64,000 bases of DNA from NCBI GenBank assembly GCA_002104985.1, contig MCGO01000101.1:1-64000 (forward strand), written 5' to 3'. The notes beneath the pieces are model-generated. The model was not told where the DNA came from, made no database searches, and saw only the letters and a list, made by a program, of their open reading frames with translations. Made by a program: the position numbers and the translations under genes. This DNA comes from Rhizoclosmatium globosum. Its lineage: Eukaryota; Chytridiomycota; Chytridiomycetes; Chytridiales; Chytriomycetaceae. Below are positions 44,720 through 53,971 of the stretch, piece by piece (within the stretch, counting starts at the first letter, position 1; the number at the start of each line of letters is the position of its first letter).

Positions 44720-45961
44720 ATGAATCCACTGCCACAACAACAACAACAGCAACAACAACCACCGCAGAGCAGCCAGGGCAAACGAGTGCCAGCGCCACGA
44801 AGGAGTCAGTCGAACCTTCCACCTTCTTCGGCCTCGTTCCATCCGCCTCAGTCGCAGCCACCGATCCAGCCAGCGCAACAGTTCACTCAGCCACCAGGGC
44901 CGATGCACCAGGCCTTCCCCTCTCAGATCTCTCAGATGCACCAAAACCACCAACCAAACCAACCAAACCACTTCCAACGCCTCCAGCCACACATCGTTCG
45001 CACAAACTCGATGCCTGCCAATGCTTCTTTCATCAACCCACAAGCACAACAGAACCAGGCCCAGTTCCGGGTCCCGTCGTCACTGCCCCAACAAATACAT
45101 CAAAACCATCCCCAATTCAACTTTGCTCCTGCTCAAAACCAGCACCAACTTCAGCACCAACAACGACAGGCCGGTCCAGTCAGAACACCGGGAATCGTGC
45201 CATCCTCGGTTCTTCCTGCAACTGTTACTGCTCAAGCCGATATCCTGGACTCCCTCTTTGATGCCCAATCTCCACTTTCTCAACCACACCAATCCCATCA
45301 ACTCCAACAAAGTACCCAATACCACCACTTTACCCCACCACAGCAATTCAACTCTCCCCTTCCCTTATCCCACCCTATAAACACCAACCCCCAACAACCC
45401 CCTCCCTCTGTCCCCGCATCCTCCGAAGTAGCCACCCTCAAACTCCAAATCTCTCAAATGCAAACACACATCCACCAACTCCTCGAAAACCAACGCCACA
45501 TGTCAAACCAGATCATGTCCCTCGCCGCCACTTTGACAAACTCAAATAACACTGCCAACACCACCATCACCACCACCACCACATCTCCTCCATCTCTACT
45601 CCCACCAACATCACTCACAACACCAACACCGTCTCCGCCACACTCTGTACCGACACAGACACCCGTCCAACTGCACAACCAGACACCGCTTGATATCGTG
45701 ACACCCATAACATCTCCTACAGATGCAATTGAGTCCCCTCCCACTCGGCATAACCCTTCCCTCTCGTTCGGTGTCAAGAGAAAACTGGATCAGACAGATC
45801 TGACTACAGATTCTTCCATGTCGGCGAATTCGGCTTTTAATGGTCCCACTACAACGTCAAATAGTTTGTTGTCAACGAATAGTTTATCTATTCAACCGAT
45901 TGATACGGCCGAATCAGATGCCATTCTAGACCAACTCTTGAATTTTGATGGGACGTGTTGA
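44720..45961 (+). CDS. Coiled-coil cluster gene 4 (Gln/Pro-rich, 413 aa)
   Basis: This is the largest cluster member and is unrecognised. It begins MNPLPQQQ with a poly-Gln tract coded by CAA repeats. A long Gln/Pro/His/Asn-rich body follows, with an internal ILDSLFDAQSPL motif. The coiled coil near residues 235-270 reads EVATLKLQISQMQTHIHQLL, QRHMSNQIMSLAATL. A Thr/Pro-rich linker follows, then VKRKLDQTD and the end DAILDQLLNFDGTC. Gln/Pro-rich low-complexity sequence with LDxLLxFD-type ends is typical of transcriptional activation regions. That function is an inference from composition only. Confidence 0.68.
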   Translation: MNPLPQQQQQQQQPPQSSQGKRVPAPRRSQSNLPPSSASFHPPQSQPPIQPAQQFTQPPGPMHQAFPSQISQMHQNHQPNQPNHFQRLQPHIVRTNSMPANASFINPQAQQNQAQFRVPSSLPQQIHQNHPQFNFAPAQNQHQLQHQQRQAGPVRTPGIVPSSVLPATVTAQADILDSLFDAQSPLSQPHQSHQLQQSTQYHHFTPPQQFNSPLPLSHPINTNPQQPPPSVPASSEVATLKLQISQMQTHIHQLLENQRHMSNQIMSLAATLTNSNNTANTTITTTTTSPPSLLPPTSLTTPTPSPPHSVPTQTPVQLHNQTPLDIVTPITSPTDAIESPPTRHNPSLSFGVKRKLDQTDLTTDSSMSANSAFNGPTTTSNSLLSTNSLSIQPIDTAESDAILDQLLNFDGTC

Positions 45962-46982
45962 TGGAGTCGGACCATTCGATATCAATTGTTTATCCTCTTC
46001 CATCACTTCCTCCTTCCTCCTCCCTGCTTTAGACTATATTTGTTTGTTTTTATGTTTTCGTTCTTTTCCCTGACTGACGCATCTTTTGAGGGATGCCTTT
46101 GTTGATTTTTGTATCTCTTACTGAGTTTTTGTTTTCTTCTGTATCATTTACTCCTTATCTCTGTTTTTTTTTTTGTGTCCTTGTCTGATTTTGCCAAATA
46201 ATACTAAATTGATTCATACACTTTTTGTGTATCCATATTATGATACTGTTTTGGAACGATTCGAATTTTAATGTATGCGTCCATATCTTCAGTTGCATTG
46301 ATGCCGTTCTTATAGTTCGAATTAAGTTAATGTTCATCTTGAAGTTTCATGTGTTCTACTTATCTGATTGGGTGGATACATTCGAAATCAAAGCCTCAAT
46401 TTGTTGGTTGCCCTGCTTACTCATTTTTGTCAATGCATTAGTTTTTTGTACGAGTGATATGAATTATTCGTATTACTATTTGTCGATGTGTGATACCATC
46501 TGTGATTCCTCCGCTGAACCTTTCGATTGGACCAATTCTTATCAATTCTTGACAAATCGTCGGGATATCTCCGTACGTAAGCAATTATTGTGACTCAGCC
46601 ATTCCAGGGCCCAGACCATCATCGACCGACATTGAAAGACAAAGACAAAACTATATCTCATAAGTAGCCCTATACAAATGACCTTCATTATTCAAAGAAG
46701 AAGCCGCAGACCAAGCATCTACAATAAGCGCATATCAGTTTTCTCAAAACACCCACCGTCTTTCACTTACCGGTACCATTCACATCCGGAAACTCCTTTC
46801 TTCATCTGCAATCTCATATCACTCGTTTTTCCGCGGTGGCAGGCAGGCTTGTCCAAGCCCCACCCAAGAAAAAAAAACGAGACATCTCCACTATCTCCAG
46901 TGTGCCACCGACTTTCATTTTCTTCAAAACAAACTTCCCAACAAATCCCTCGTTTCCTTAGCACGGGCACACAACCACTCAT
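45962..46982. other. Intergenic, about 1 kb, no supported gene
   Basis: AT-rich at first (to about 46600). A 122-codon open frame at 46225-46593 is composed mainly of hydrophobic and Cys/Tyr codons expected from T-rich DNA and has no start context, so I do not call it. The rest is probably the 5' region of gene 5. Confidence 0.45.
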
Positions 46983-47567
46983 ATGAATCCGTCGCCACCC
47001 CCATCCTACCCCACCCCAAAACCCCTGCGAATCGAGATCCCACCATCAACAATTCCCCCGCGATCCTCCACAACATCAACCCACCTTCAGCATACCCAAA
47101 AAGCCCCCTCCCCACCCCGAACCCACCGACAACAACGCCGCTCCACAATCCACGCACACCCTCCAACACCCCCAACATCAACCCAACCCCAACAACAACC
47201 GCACCAAGACCTCCCCTCAAAAGTCCAATCCCTCCAACAAAGCATCGTATCACTACAACAAATCGTCGTCCAACTCCTACACCAACAACACATAATGTCA
47301 ACAGAAATCACACGTCTACAGCTCTCCCAACCGAATCAGATGACAGAGCCACGTGTCCTCGTCAATGCCCCTGCGCCGCCACCTCCACCGTCGGTACCCT
47401 ATTCTATGGACATGTTACCTATATCTGCTGCAGGGTTTATATCAGGAATCGGGGGTGTGCATCACCAGCCACACACATCGCAAACCAGTGGTAGTGGCGT
47501 TGTAGGAGATCAAGACCTGTTTTCTGCATTTTTCGTAAACAATTCAGGACATACGTCTTCGTGTTAA
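46983..47567 (+). CDS. Coiled-coil cluster gene 5 (194 aa)
   Basis: Unrecognised. It begins MNPSPPPSYPTPKPLRIEIP, a Pro-rich lead with a short beta-like LRIEI, similar to gene 6. The coiled coil at residues 76-112 carries KVQSLQQSIVSLQQIVVQLL and QHIMSTEITRLQL. A Pro/Gly/His-rich region follows, with the C-terminal GDQDLFSAFFVNNSG. It sits about 1 kb after gene 4 in the same orientation and is intronless. Confidence 0.66.
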   Translation: MNPSPPPSYPTPKPLRIEIPPSTIPPRSSTTSTHLQHTQKAPSPPRTHRQQRRSTIHAHPPTPPTSTQPQQQPHQDLPSKVQSLQQSIVSLQQIVVQLLHQQHIMSTEITRLQLSQPNQMTEPRVLVNAPAPPPPPSVPYSMDMLPISAAGFISGIGGVHHQPHTSQTSGSGVVGDQDLFSAFFVNNSGHTSSC

Positions 47568-48292
47568 GTGTGGAGCGGAAGTCCAAGACTGCGGGTTGTG
47601 GGTGATTTTAAGGTTGGTTGATATAAGGAGGTGCGTGGACTTGTTGTTGGGTCCCTTGTCTTTGTGTGTGTGTCTGAAAAAAGGACCACCCTCAAGAAAA
47701 TTAATTATCATTTTTTTGTTTGTTTGCCCTGAAGATTTTTTTGTTATTAGTAATGATGACGTAGGTTTTATAATACAGATATGCATTTATATTAGTTGAT
47801 GTTCGAGTGGGAAGGGAGGGGAAGACGGATGTCGAATCGTGGAAACGAGGTTTTGCGACTCTAGGCTTGTGGATGACGACATTGCAGCGCCACCTCGGAA
47901 AATTGGTCTGTTTTTCCGCCTATTTGTGGAAAACGAGGCACCTGTTGCATCGCCTTCATTCTTCCGCTTGCTGATGCATATGAGAAATGAACAAAAACTA
48001 ATTACACATGGACTCACGAGGTTTTGATTACATGTCACTCACTAATCTTGATTTCCAGACACAAATTAAAAAAACATCATTCTTTCATTAAGTTTACATC
48101 TAAGAATAACAAACGCATAAAATGATTTGCTTTGCCAAAAAGTCCGGCTTGTCCAACTTTCCCTCATCCCGCGCTATCCAAGCAAAACCTGAAAAAAAAA
48201 GTGGTGCCTTCCAACGAACGAACAACAAAATCTCCAAGCACTTCTCTCAAAAAATTCGACATTCTCATCGCCAAAAAAGAATCAACACTATA
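47568..48292. other. Intergenic, no supported gene
   Basis: About 725 bp. The frame of gene 6 is open from an ATG at 48122, so the last 170 bp could be coding. Otherwise T- and G-rich with no feature. Confidence 0.45.
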
Positions 48293-48670
48293 ATGCATCC
48301 ATACCGCCGCCCGTCTCCTCCAACCTCACCCACAGTCTTGATCAAACCCCCATCCTCGTCATACCAACTGCAATACGGAACTTCATCCACAAACCCACGA
48401 GTCATAATTGGAGCGTCTCCAACCCCGTCACCGCCCTACACACCTCCACCTCCACCTCCACTTCCCATGGAAGTACCCATGACGCAGGAAATCGAATACC
48501 TGTCCATGCAAGTAACCATGCTTGAACAAGTTATCGCAGGGTTAATGCACCAAAACCAAGTCCTCTCCGTATCCCTTGCGATGTTGATACACCAGAACAC
48601 CGGGGTTTCGTCAACGGCGTCAATGGGTTTGAACGAACCTCAGGCTGGATGGCACGGACACAAGAACTAA
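48293..48670 (+). CDS. Coiled-coil cluster gene 6 (125 aa)
   Basis: Unrecognised. The start at 48293 (MHPYRRPSPPTSPTVLIKPP) is chosen because it mirrors the N-terminus of gene 5; an in-frame ATG at 48122 would add 57 basic residues. The coiled coil reads EIEYLSMQVTMLEQVIAGLM, QNQVLSVSLAMLIHQN, with the same spacing as genes 5 and 7. This is the shortest member and lacks an obvious acidic C-terminal motif, ending Gly/His-rich. Confidence 0.6.
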   Translation: MHPYRRPSPPTSPTVLIKPPSSSYQLQYGTSSTNPRVIIGASPTPSPPYTPPPPPPLPMEVPMTQEIEYLSMQVTMLEQVIAGLMHQNQVLSVSLAMLIHQNTGVSSTASMGLNEPQAGWHGHKN

Positions 48671-49535
48671 CGACGCTGCTTGTACATCCGTTTTTTATCT
48701 TAAATCATATGTATACCAAACATCTTTGAAATAAACGTTTTAATCTGTACATATATGATCATTCTTTATGTGTGATGTGGAGGAGGGAAAGCTGGCGAAT
48801 CCCGAGATGGAAAGCACATTGAGACACATTTTTGGGGGAGGAGCGAGAAGGGGACATGTGACGAGGAATGTGATCGCGGGAAGGGTCGGAATGCAAGGCA
48901 AGTGTTGAGGGTTGGTTTTAATTGGTTTTTTGTTTGGAAAGCGAACGCCACCCGTAATGACGAAAAGTAACGAGAGGACTTCTCTTTTGAAACGATGATT
49001 ATATGGTGTTATTTCTTGAGGGAATAGCCAGCATGCCATTTTAACCTTGGCCGTAATGAATTGCAGACAAATGGTCCGAAATTGGTAAGAACAGTAAGAA
49101 GGGCTACATTTTGATGCAGGCCTATTGAATATCTGAATGGTCTAAGTTTATTATTGGCTCGTGAGGTTCCGTCATAACCTGGGATTTCGACTTGAAGTCT
49201 CGCAACGCGATACTGTCTTCTTGAATTGATCCTTCAGTTCAATATAATAAGAAAGAATATACTCCGGAACACGGAAGGAATATAATGCAACCTCTCTTTG
49301 GTTGTTTGTTAAGCAAGATAAGATGTGATAGACATTGCTCACTGCCACACTATGACATCCAATCCTCGATGGATTAGTCACTCAAATCCATTACAGATTC
49401 CTTAAATTTGACTTGAACACAGATTGCTGACGAAGAAAGGCAAAGGAAACGAGGCAATTCAGCCGATTAATAAGTTCCCCACAAAGCACAAGATCAAAGG
49501 TCCTGCCACCAAATACTTCGATCTGAACCATTACC
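48671..49535. other. Intergenic, no supported gene
   Basis: About 865 bp. Minus-strand frames at 48740-49039 and 49172-49381 are open, but they have no domain, splice signal or homolog in the window. I see nothing convincing. Confidence 0.45.
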
Positions 49536-50159
49536 ATGACTTCCGACAAGCAAAAGACTTTACGAAAGCGGAAAGCGAAAGCTGATCCAGACGATGCTTC
49601 CCCATCCGAACCTCCTGCAAAGCGAGCATCTCCCAATAACAACATTGAAACTCCGCTATCCCCGATCCCGCCGAACTCTGCACAACAACCACAACCACAA
49701 CAACCACACCAATCTCACCCAATCGACCTCGAAACAAGAGTTAACCAGCTAACAGCCCAGGTAGCCTCAATGAACGATACGATCGTGAAGCTCATGCAGC
49801 AACAATGCCAAATGGCTGTCCACATGTCCCAGCTCATGCAACAAAACAGACCAAGTCGACCACATCCTCCTTCTCGACAGTTATCAATGCCAGTGCCAAT
49901 GATGGCGATGCAAGTGCCCCTCCATCAACAATCTCATCTACAATCCCAATTAATTGGACCTCAGCCTCCCCCGCCTTCAGCAGCGCCGCATCAATCACAA
50001 TTACATCAATTACCAATGATGTTGCCAAATCAGCCATATCCTGCGTTTGGTCAGAATCAGACACAGCAGTTTGGAAACGGGTTTTCAGTCCGACAGAGCC
50101 CAGATAATAATTATAGGGAGGCTGAGATTGCATTGGACGGATTATTATTCGATAAATGA
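49536..50159 (+). CDS. Coiled-coil cluster gene 7 (207 aa)
   Basis: Unrecognised. It opens with a basic stretch (KQKTLRKRKAKADPDD, a possible nuclear localisation signal) and EPPAKRASP. The coiled coil at about residues 68-106 is the cleanest in the family (LETRVNQLTAQVASMNDTIV, QCQMAVHMSQLMQQN). A Pro/Gln/His/Met-rich part follows, with the end REAEIALDGLLFDK, close to the end of gene 4. The start is in strong context (TTACCATGAC). Confidence 0.7.
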   Translation: MTSDKQKTLRKRKAKADPDDASPSEPPAKRASPNNNIETPLSPIPPNSAQQPQPQQPHQSHPIDLETRVNQLTAQVASMNDTIVKLMQQQCQMAVHMSQLMQQNRPSRPHPPSRQLSMPVPMMAMQVPLHQQSHLQSQLIGPQPPPPSAAPHQSQLHQLPMMLPNQPYPAFGQNQTQQFGNGFSVRQSPDNNYREAEIALDGLLFDK

Positions 50160-50342
50160 CTATGAATATTGTAAATTTTGGGTTTTCTTTAGTCAGACTT
50201 TGTTTAAAAATTAAGGGAGGGCTCCCAAAGTGATAAATCGCAATTGATTTTTCTGTTGCCATTTTTGTCCGTTTCCCACCACCAACGTGCGCTCACCCCC
50301 CAATGAGTGAGGACGTCGAATCCCAGAGCTTCTAGTGCTTTG

Positions 50343-51266
50343 ATGTTGAGTAAGTCATTCTCAGGAAATCGATGCAAATCTAACGATATCCATTTAGTGC
50401 TTTCAAATAAACCACCGCTTCACCCAATCTTACGTTTGTGCCCTGCCTCTCAAGCCTCTTCTAACTCGCTTCAACCCTCGTCATTCAATAGGTGCAGGGA
50501 GTGTGCCCTATTTGGCTTGGACGAGTACAAGTTCCTCACCACCTCCTCTTCAATATCCTCAGCCAGATACAGTACGAATGAAAGATCAACCACTTCAGCA
50601 ACACCAAACACTTGTCTTTGTTCTGTGGTATGCAGAATGGGTTGACTGTCCATTGTTCACAGAGAGAGGGAATGGAATGCGAGGGTTCAAGACATCAATA
50701 AAGAGTTTCTATAAATTGTACATGTTCTTCCATTGCAGATCTGTCCGCGTCTTGGATATGTCTATTTGGAGGAGGCTGGTGGAGGGCTGTCTGTTTTATT
50801 TGGCCCTTTGGTCCGAAAATGCGTTCTATGTCGTAATCCCTGTGTTCCCCTTTGTGCAAGAAGGTCTCTTCGAATTGTATTGATTGATTGGAATCAAGGA
50901 TAATGCCTGATCCAAATGTACTCGTTGTTTCCTTTGTGTAGGAGGTGGATCAAAGAACAGACTCTGTTAAGGTGTACCTGGACCTTGATCCTCCGCAATT
51001 GCATTGTTCTGTCCATAAACTAACGTTGAATTTCGCTTGGTTTGACTTCTGTCACCAGATCGTGAGTTTTTTGCTTGATTCCAAAAGTTCTTGTTAGACA
51101 AAGTCTACCAATTCGCATCGCTTTTGCTTCTATACTTTTGCATGCATAGATCATACCATTTTGCACTCGATGTAAAGCTGGTGGAGCTTACAATTGGCAC
51201 AACTTTGACGTTTATTATTTCATGAACCAAATGCAACAAATTAACAAATCAAACGAATATGGATAG
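50343..51266 (+). CDS. CxxC-rich hypothetical protein, five exons, 203 aa
   Basis: No single ORF shows this gene. Joining 50343-50349, 50398-50627, 50739-50876, 50942-51061 and 51150-51266 at GT-AG sites (donors GTAAGT, GTATGC, GTATTG, GTGAGT) gives 612 nt in frame. The middle of the protein has CREC, CLCSVICPRLGYVYLEE, GPLVRKCVLCRNPCVP and the basic strand RRSLRIEVD, then VKVYLDLDPP and, near the end, FCTRCKAGG. Paired CxxC motifs around beta-strand-like segments suggest a zinc-bound fold, perhaps a zinc ribbon in an OB-type protein. I do not recognise the family. The tiny first exon (7 nt) is the weakest part; a different start is possible. Confidence 0.5.
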
Positions 51267-51451
51267 AGTCAGTTAAGTTCTATTGATTGTGAAAGTTTGG
51301 GAGCTTACATAGCAACGTGGCAAGGGCAGTGCTCGTTCGCGTGAAGGGTCTTTTCTCTGGACAACCTCACCTAAAACAGGGAGACAAAAAATTTTGTACA
51401 ACGGGAGCCCTCCCTTAAGGGGATTGTTAAAATCAATAGACTTGATTTGCG

Positions 51452-52525
51452 TTATTCTTCAACCGACTCTTGTTGAATTACTTCATTCAAGGCAGTAAGT
51501 ACCAGTTCCGTAAACGAATTCTGCTCGCCTTGAACGCGAGCACTTGATTCCCAACACTCCTCAAGCAAAGCCTTGGCTTCCTCGTTTCTGTACTGTCGCC
51601 GATACAGAGAAGCAAGATTATACATTGTGATGAGCGTATCTGGATGATCAGCACCGTAGTTTCTCTTTTCGATTTCCCAGCATTCTAGAGTCATTTCTAC
51701 CGCCTTATCAATTTGATTTCGAGAATCATAGACCAAAGCCAAAAGTGCCATAGTTTGCACAGTCTTTGGATGGTTCACTCCACGCACTTTACGGCTCCCT
51801 TCCACACATTCAACCAAAATCTCCTCTGCTTCCTCTTGCTTCATTTGATAATACCATACCATGCCCAGACTATCCATAACGTCGAGAACAAATGGATCGT
51901 CATCGCGGAACTTTCTTTTCGCGATTTCCAGGTTTTCAACGAACAAGGATTCCGCTTCATCCAGTCTTCTTTGTTCGCGATATACATGAGCAAGTGTATT
52001 CATGCATACTAAAGTACTTTGGTGGTCGACACCTTGAACACGTTTATACGCTTCAAGCGCCTTTTCACCAAGTAACGCTGCCTCCTCCAAACGATCGCTT
52101 GATGAATATACGTGTGTCAATTTTGCCATTGAGCGAAGAGAATCGTAAGAATCAACTCCGTAAAGTCGGGTAAATCCTTCTACACATACGCTAAACAACT
52201 CTCCCGCTTCTTCAAATTGTCCGTGATCACTGAATAAAGTACCAAGCGAAATCATCATATTGTACTTTTCAACTTGATCTTCAGACTTGGACGCGATACC
52301 CTTTTTCAACTCAATTACGACCCAATCAAACAACGTAGCAAACACCATTCGATCCAATGCCGTAAACCCGACAGTCTTTTCAATCACATTAAAGATATTC
52401 GCCTTATCACTCGGATCAAAACTCTCACTCTTTCGGCTATTTACATTCGCAAGAATTGTTTGAAAGAAGTCATCCGCGTTGAAATCAAGTCCATCCAAGA
52501 AATCCCGCTCCTCATTAGGAGACAT
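51452..52525 (-). CDS. Kinesin-light-chain-type TPR protein, 357 aa
   Basis: At least six 42-residue TPR repeats of the TPR_10/TPR_12 kind are visible. Their first helices include LGTLFSDHGQFEEAGELF, LTHVYSSSDRLEEAALLG, LAHVYREQRRLDEAESLF, LGMVWYYQMKQEEAEEIL, LALVYDSRNQIDKAVEMT and LASLYRRQYRNEEAKALL. Each is followed by a helix with the xxHPxT link (GVNHPKTVQTM, GADHPDTLITM). About 90 residues precede the repeats (LDGLDFNADDFFQTILA). No NB-ARC or other N-terminal domain is present, so it is a stand-alone scaffold. The start at 52525 (MSPNEERDF) is preferred; an ATG at 52582 would add 19 residues. It lies antisense within the plus-strand coiled-coil cluster. Confidence 0.82.
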   Translation of the reverse strand: MSPNEERDFLDGLDFNADDFFQTILANVNSRKSESFDPSDKANIFNVIEKTVGFTALDRMVFATLFDWVVIELKKGIASKSEDQVEKYNMMISLGTLFSDHGQFEEAGELFSVCVEGFTRLYGVDSYDSLRSMAKLTHVYSSSDRLEEAALLGEKALEAYKRVQGVDHQSTLVCMNTLAHVYREQRRLDEAESLFVENLEIAKRKFRDDDPFVLDVMDSLGMVWYYQMKQEEAEEILVECVEGSRKVRGVNHPKTVQTMALLALVYDSRNQIDKAVEMTLECWEIEKRNYGADHPDTLITMYNLASLYRRQYRNEEAKALLEECWESSARVQGEQNSFTELVLTALNEVIQQESVEE

Positions 52526-52582
52526 TGCAACATGAAATCGACTCTTTGTAACAGAGCACGCATACACTTCAAAGATACACAA

Positions 52583-53051
52583 ACTCGCTTGAGTGGATGG
52601 ATCACCTTTGGTTTGTAGTGTGGTAAGCTTTGGAATCTATAAACTTGTCATTACCAATATCATTGTTCTCGTCAATCTGGTTTTGCTCTCGTTTGGGCTG
52701 GAAGGAAGTCCACAGTGCAGCGAATCTGGTTTTGTAGGAGCTCATGACTCTTGCTTGTGGTGAAATTTGATGAAAGGAAAGAACGGAAATGGGAAAAGGT
52801 TGGCGAGGATATTCAAATATCAATTTTTGCATTTAATTGGAATTCACTGGTAGGGATGTCGTACATTCATAAGAGCTTCCAACGTCAATTGTATTCAAAG
52901 AATTACGATATCCCTTGAAATCAAACAAGTAAGTGTGGAATGAGAACAAGGGTCGACTACATGAGCCAAGCATGAATCCTGGGGCGGAGTTTATGTCTCC
53001 CAAAATTGAAAATACCTTCCAATCTCTGATTTCTGCCCTTAAACTGCAACC
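52583..53051. other. Intergenic, divergent upstream region
   Basis: 470 bp between the TPR gene and coiled-coil gene 8, which point away from each other. No coding sequence is seen. Confidence 0.45.
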
Positions 53052-53567
53052 ATGACTACCGAAAGCGCTTCAACCCTTTTACCATCTATCATCATTACGC
53101 CTGACGCTTCCCCGTCCCCTGTACCCACTCAAGTGCAATTGACCAAGAAGCCTATCCCACGAAAACCAAGAAAGGCGAAACCATCACAGGACGAGACCCC
53201 TAAAGACCCTTTACTCATACGATACGTGTTACCTAAATCTACGCCGGAGCATCAACAACAAGAGCGTATACAGCTTTTACAATCGAACCGGAAACTGACG
53301 CAGGAGCTTTTCGAACTAAGGCAAACTCAAGCCTTAATGCAACAACAACTGCAAGCATTGAATGCAGAGAACCAGTATCTCACTTTGATGGTTATGATGT
53401 TGAGCCAGAACCAGCAACAATCACAACAGCCACAGTTGTTGGTTCCTCCACTGACCCCTTTACCCAGCCTATCACCTATGACTTCGCCTAGACAGTCAGT
53501 TGGAGTTGTAGAGGCTTCAGTTCTCCCGGGCCAAAGCGACGTTCCTTTTTCTTTCACTTTAGAATGA
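53052..53567 (+). CDS. Coiled-coil cluster gene 8 (171 aa)
   Basis: Unrecognised. The N-terminus has TLLPSIIITPDASPSPVP and then a basic patch (KKPIPRKPRKAKPS). A longer coiled coil of about 50 residues covers LLQSNRKLTQELFELRQ, QALMQQQLQALNAENQYL, TLMVMMLSQNQQQ. A Pro-rich tail ends in SDVPFSFTLE. It is set apart from genes 1-7 by the CxxC and TPR genes but has the same strand, size range and order of parts. Confidence 0.66.
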   Translation: MTTESASTLLPSIIITPDASPSPVPTQVQLTKKPIPRKPRKAKPSQDETPKDPLLIRYVLPKSTPEHQQQERIQLLQSNRKLTQELFELRQTQALMQQQLQALNAENQYLTLMVMMLSQNQQQSQQPQLLVPPLTPLPSLSPMTSPRQSVGVVEASVLPGQSDVPFSFTLE

Positions 53568-53971
53568 GTTGTCGTCGGTCCGTTATTAATAAACATAATC
53601 CATTATAGAGGCATTTCTTTATTCTCACTCGATGTAAAACATTATAGAAGCAGTATATGGTGAATGCTTAGCTGCCAAGGCTTCTGGTTGTGCAGGTTGG
53701 AACTTCAGTTAGAAAGTGCAAAATAAGGCAGCGGCTATAGATTACTTGACCCATATTTACCAGAGTACTATGTGTAGGCTGTGTTCATGAACGAATGCGG
53801 AATACCAATGAAATCCCCATATGGCTTAGCAGCCACCTGTCAAGTCTTTGACAGGTGGTCTCGATCTAACCTCATCTCCTGTCTCCAATCTCTATTTTCG
53901 ATTTGGGTGACGTTATGCCCACGCTCCACACATTCAAAATCACAAGAAACATTTATCAGCTCTAACGTTGT
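53568..53971. other. Intergenic between converging genes, with a hairpin
   Basis: This lies between the 3' ends of gene 8 and the sulfotransferase gene. It holds the perfect inverted repeat listed separately and no coding sequence. An AATAAA-type signal for gene 8 lies near 53588. Confidence 0.5.
53833..53858. repeat. Perfect 11-bp inverted repeat with 4-nt loop
   Basis: CCACCTGTCAA and TTGACAGGTGG flank GTCT. It could form a stable hairpin near the 3' ends of two converging genes, or be a relic of a small mobile element. Confidence 0.6.

Noticed and set aside
46225..46593. 122-codon ORF between coiled-coil genes 4 and 5
   Set aside because: Composition expected from T-rich DNA, with no domain and no start context.
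48740..49381. Minus-strand open frames after coiled-coil gene 6
   Set aside because: No splice continuity, no motifs, and no similarity to anything else in the window.
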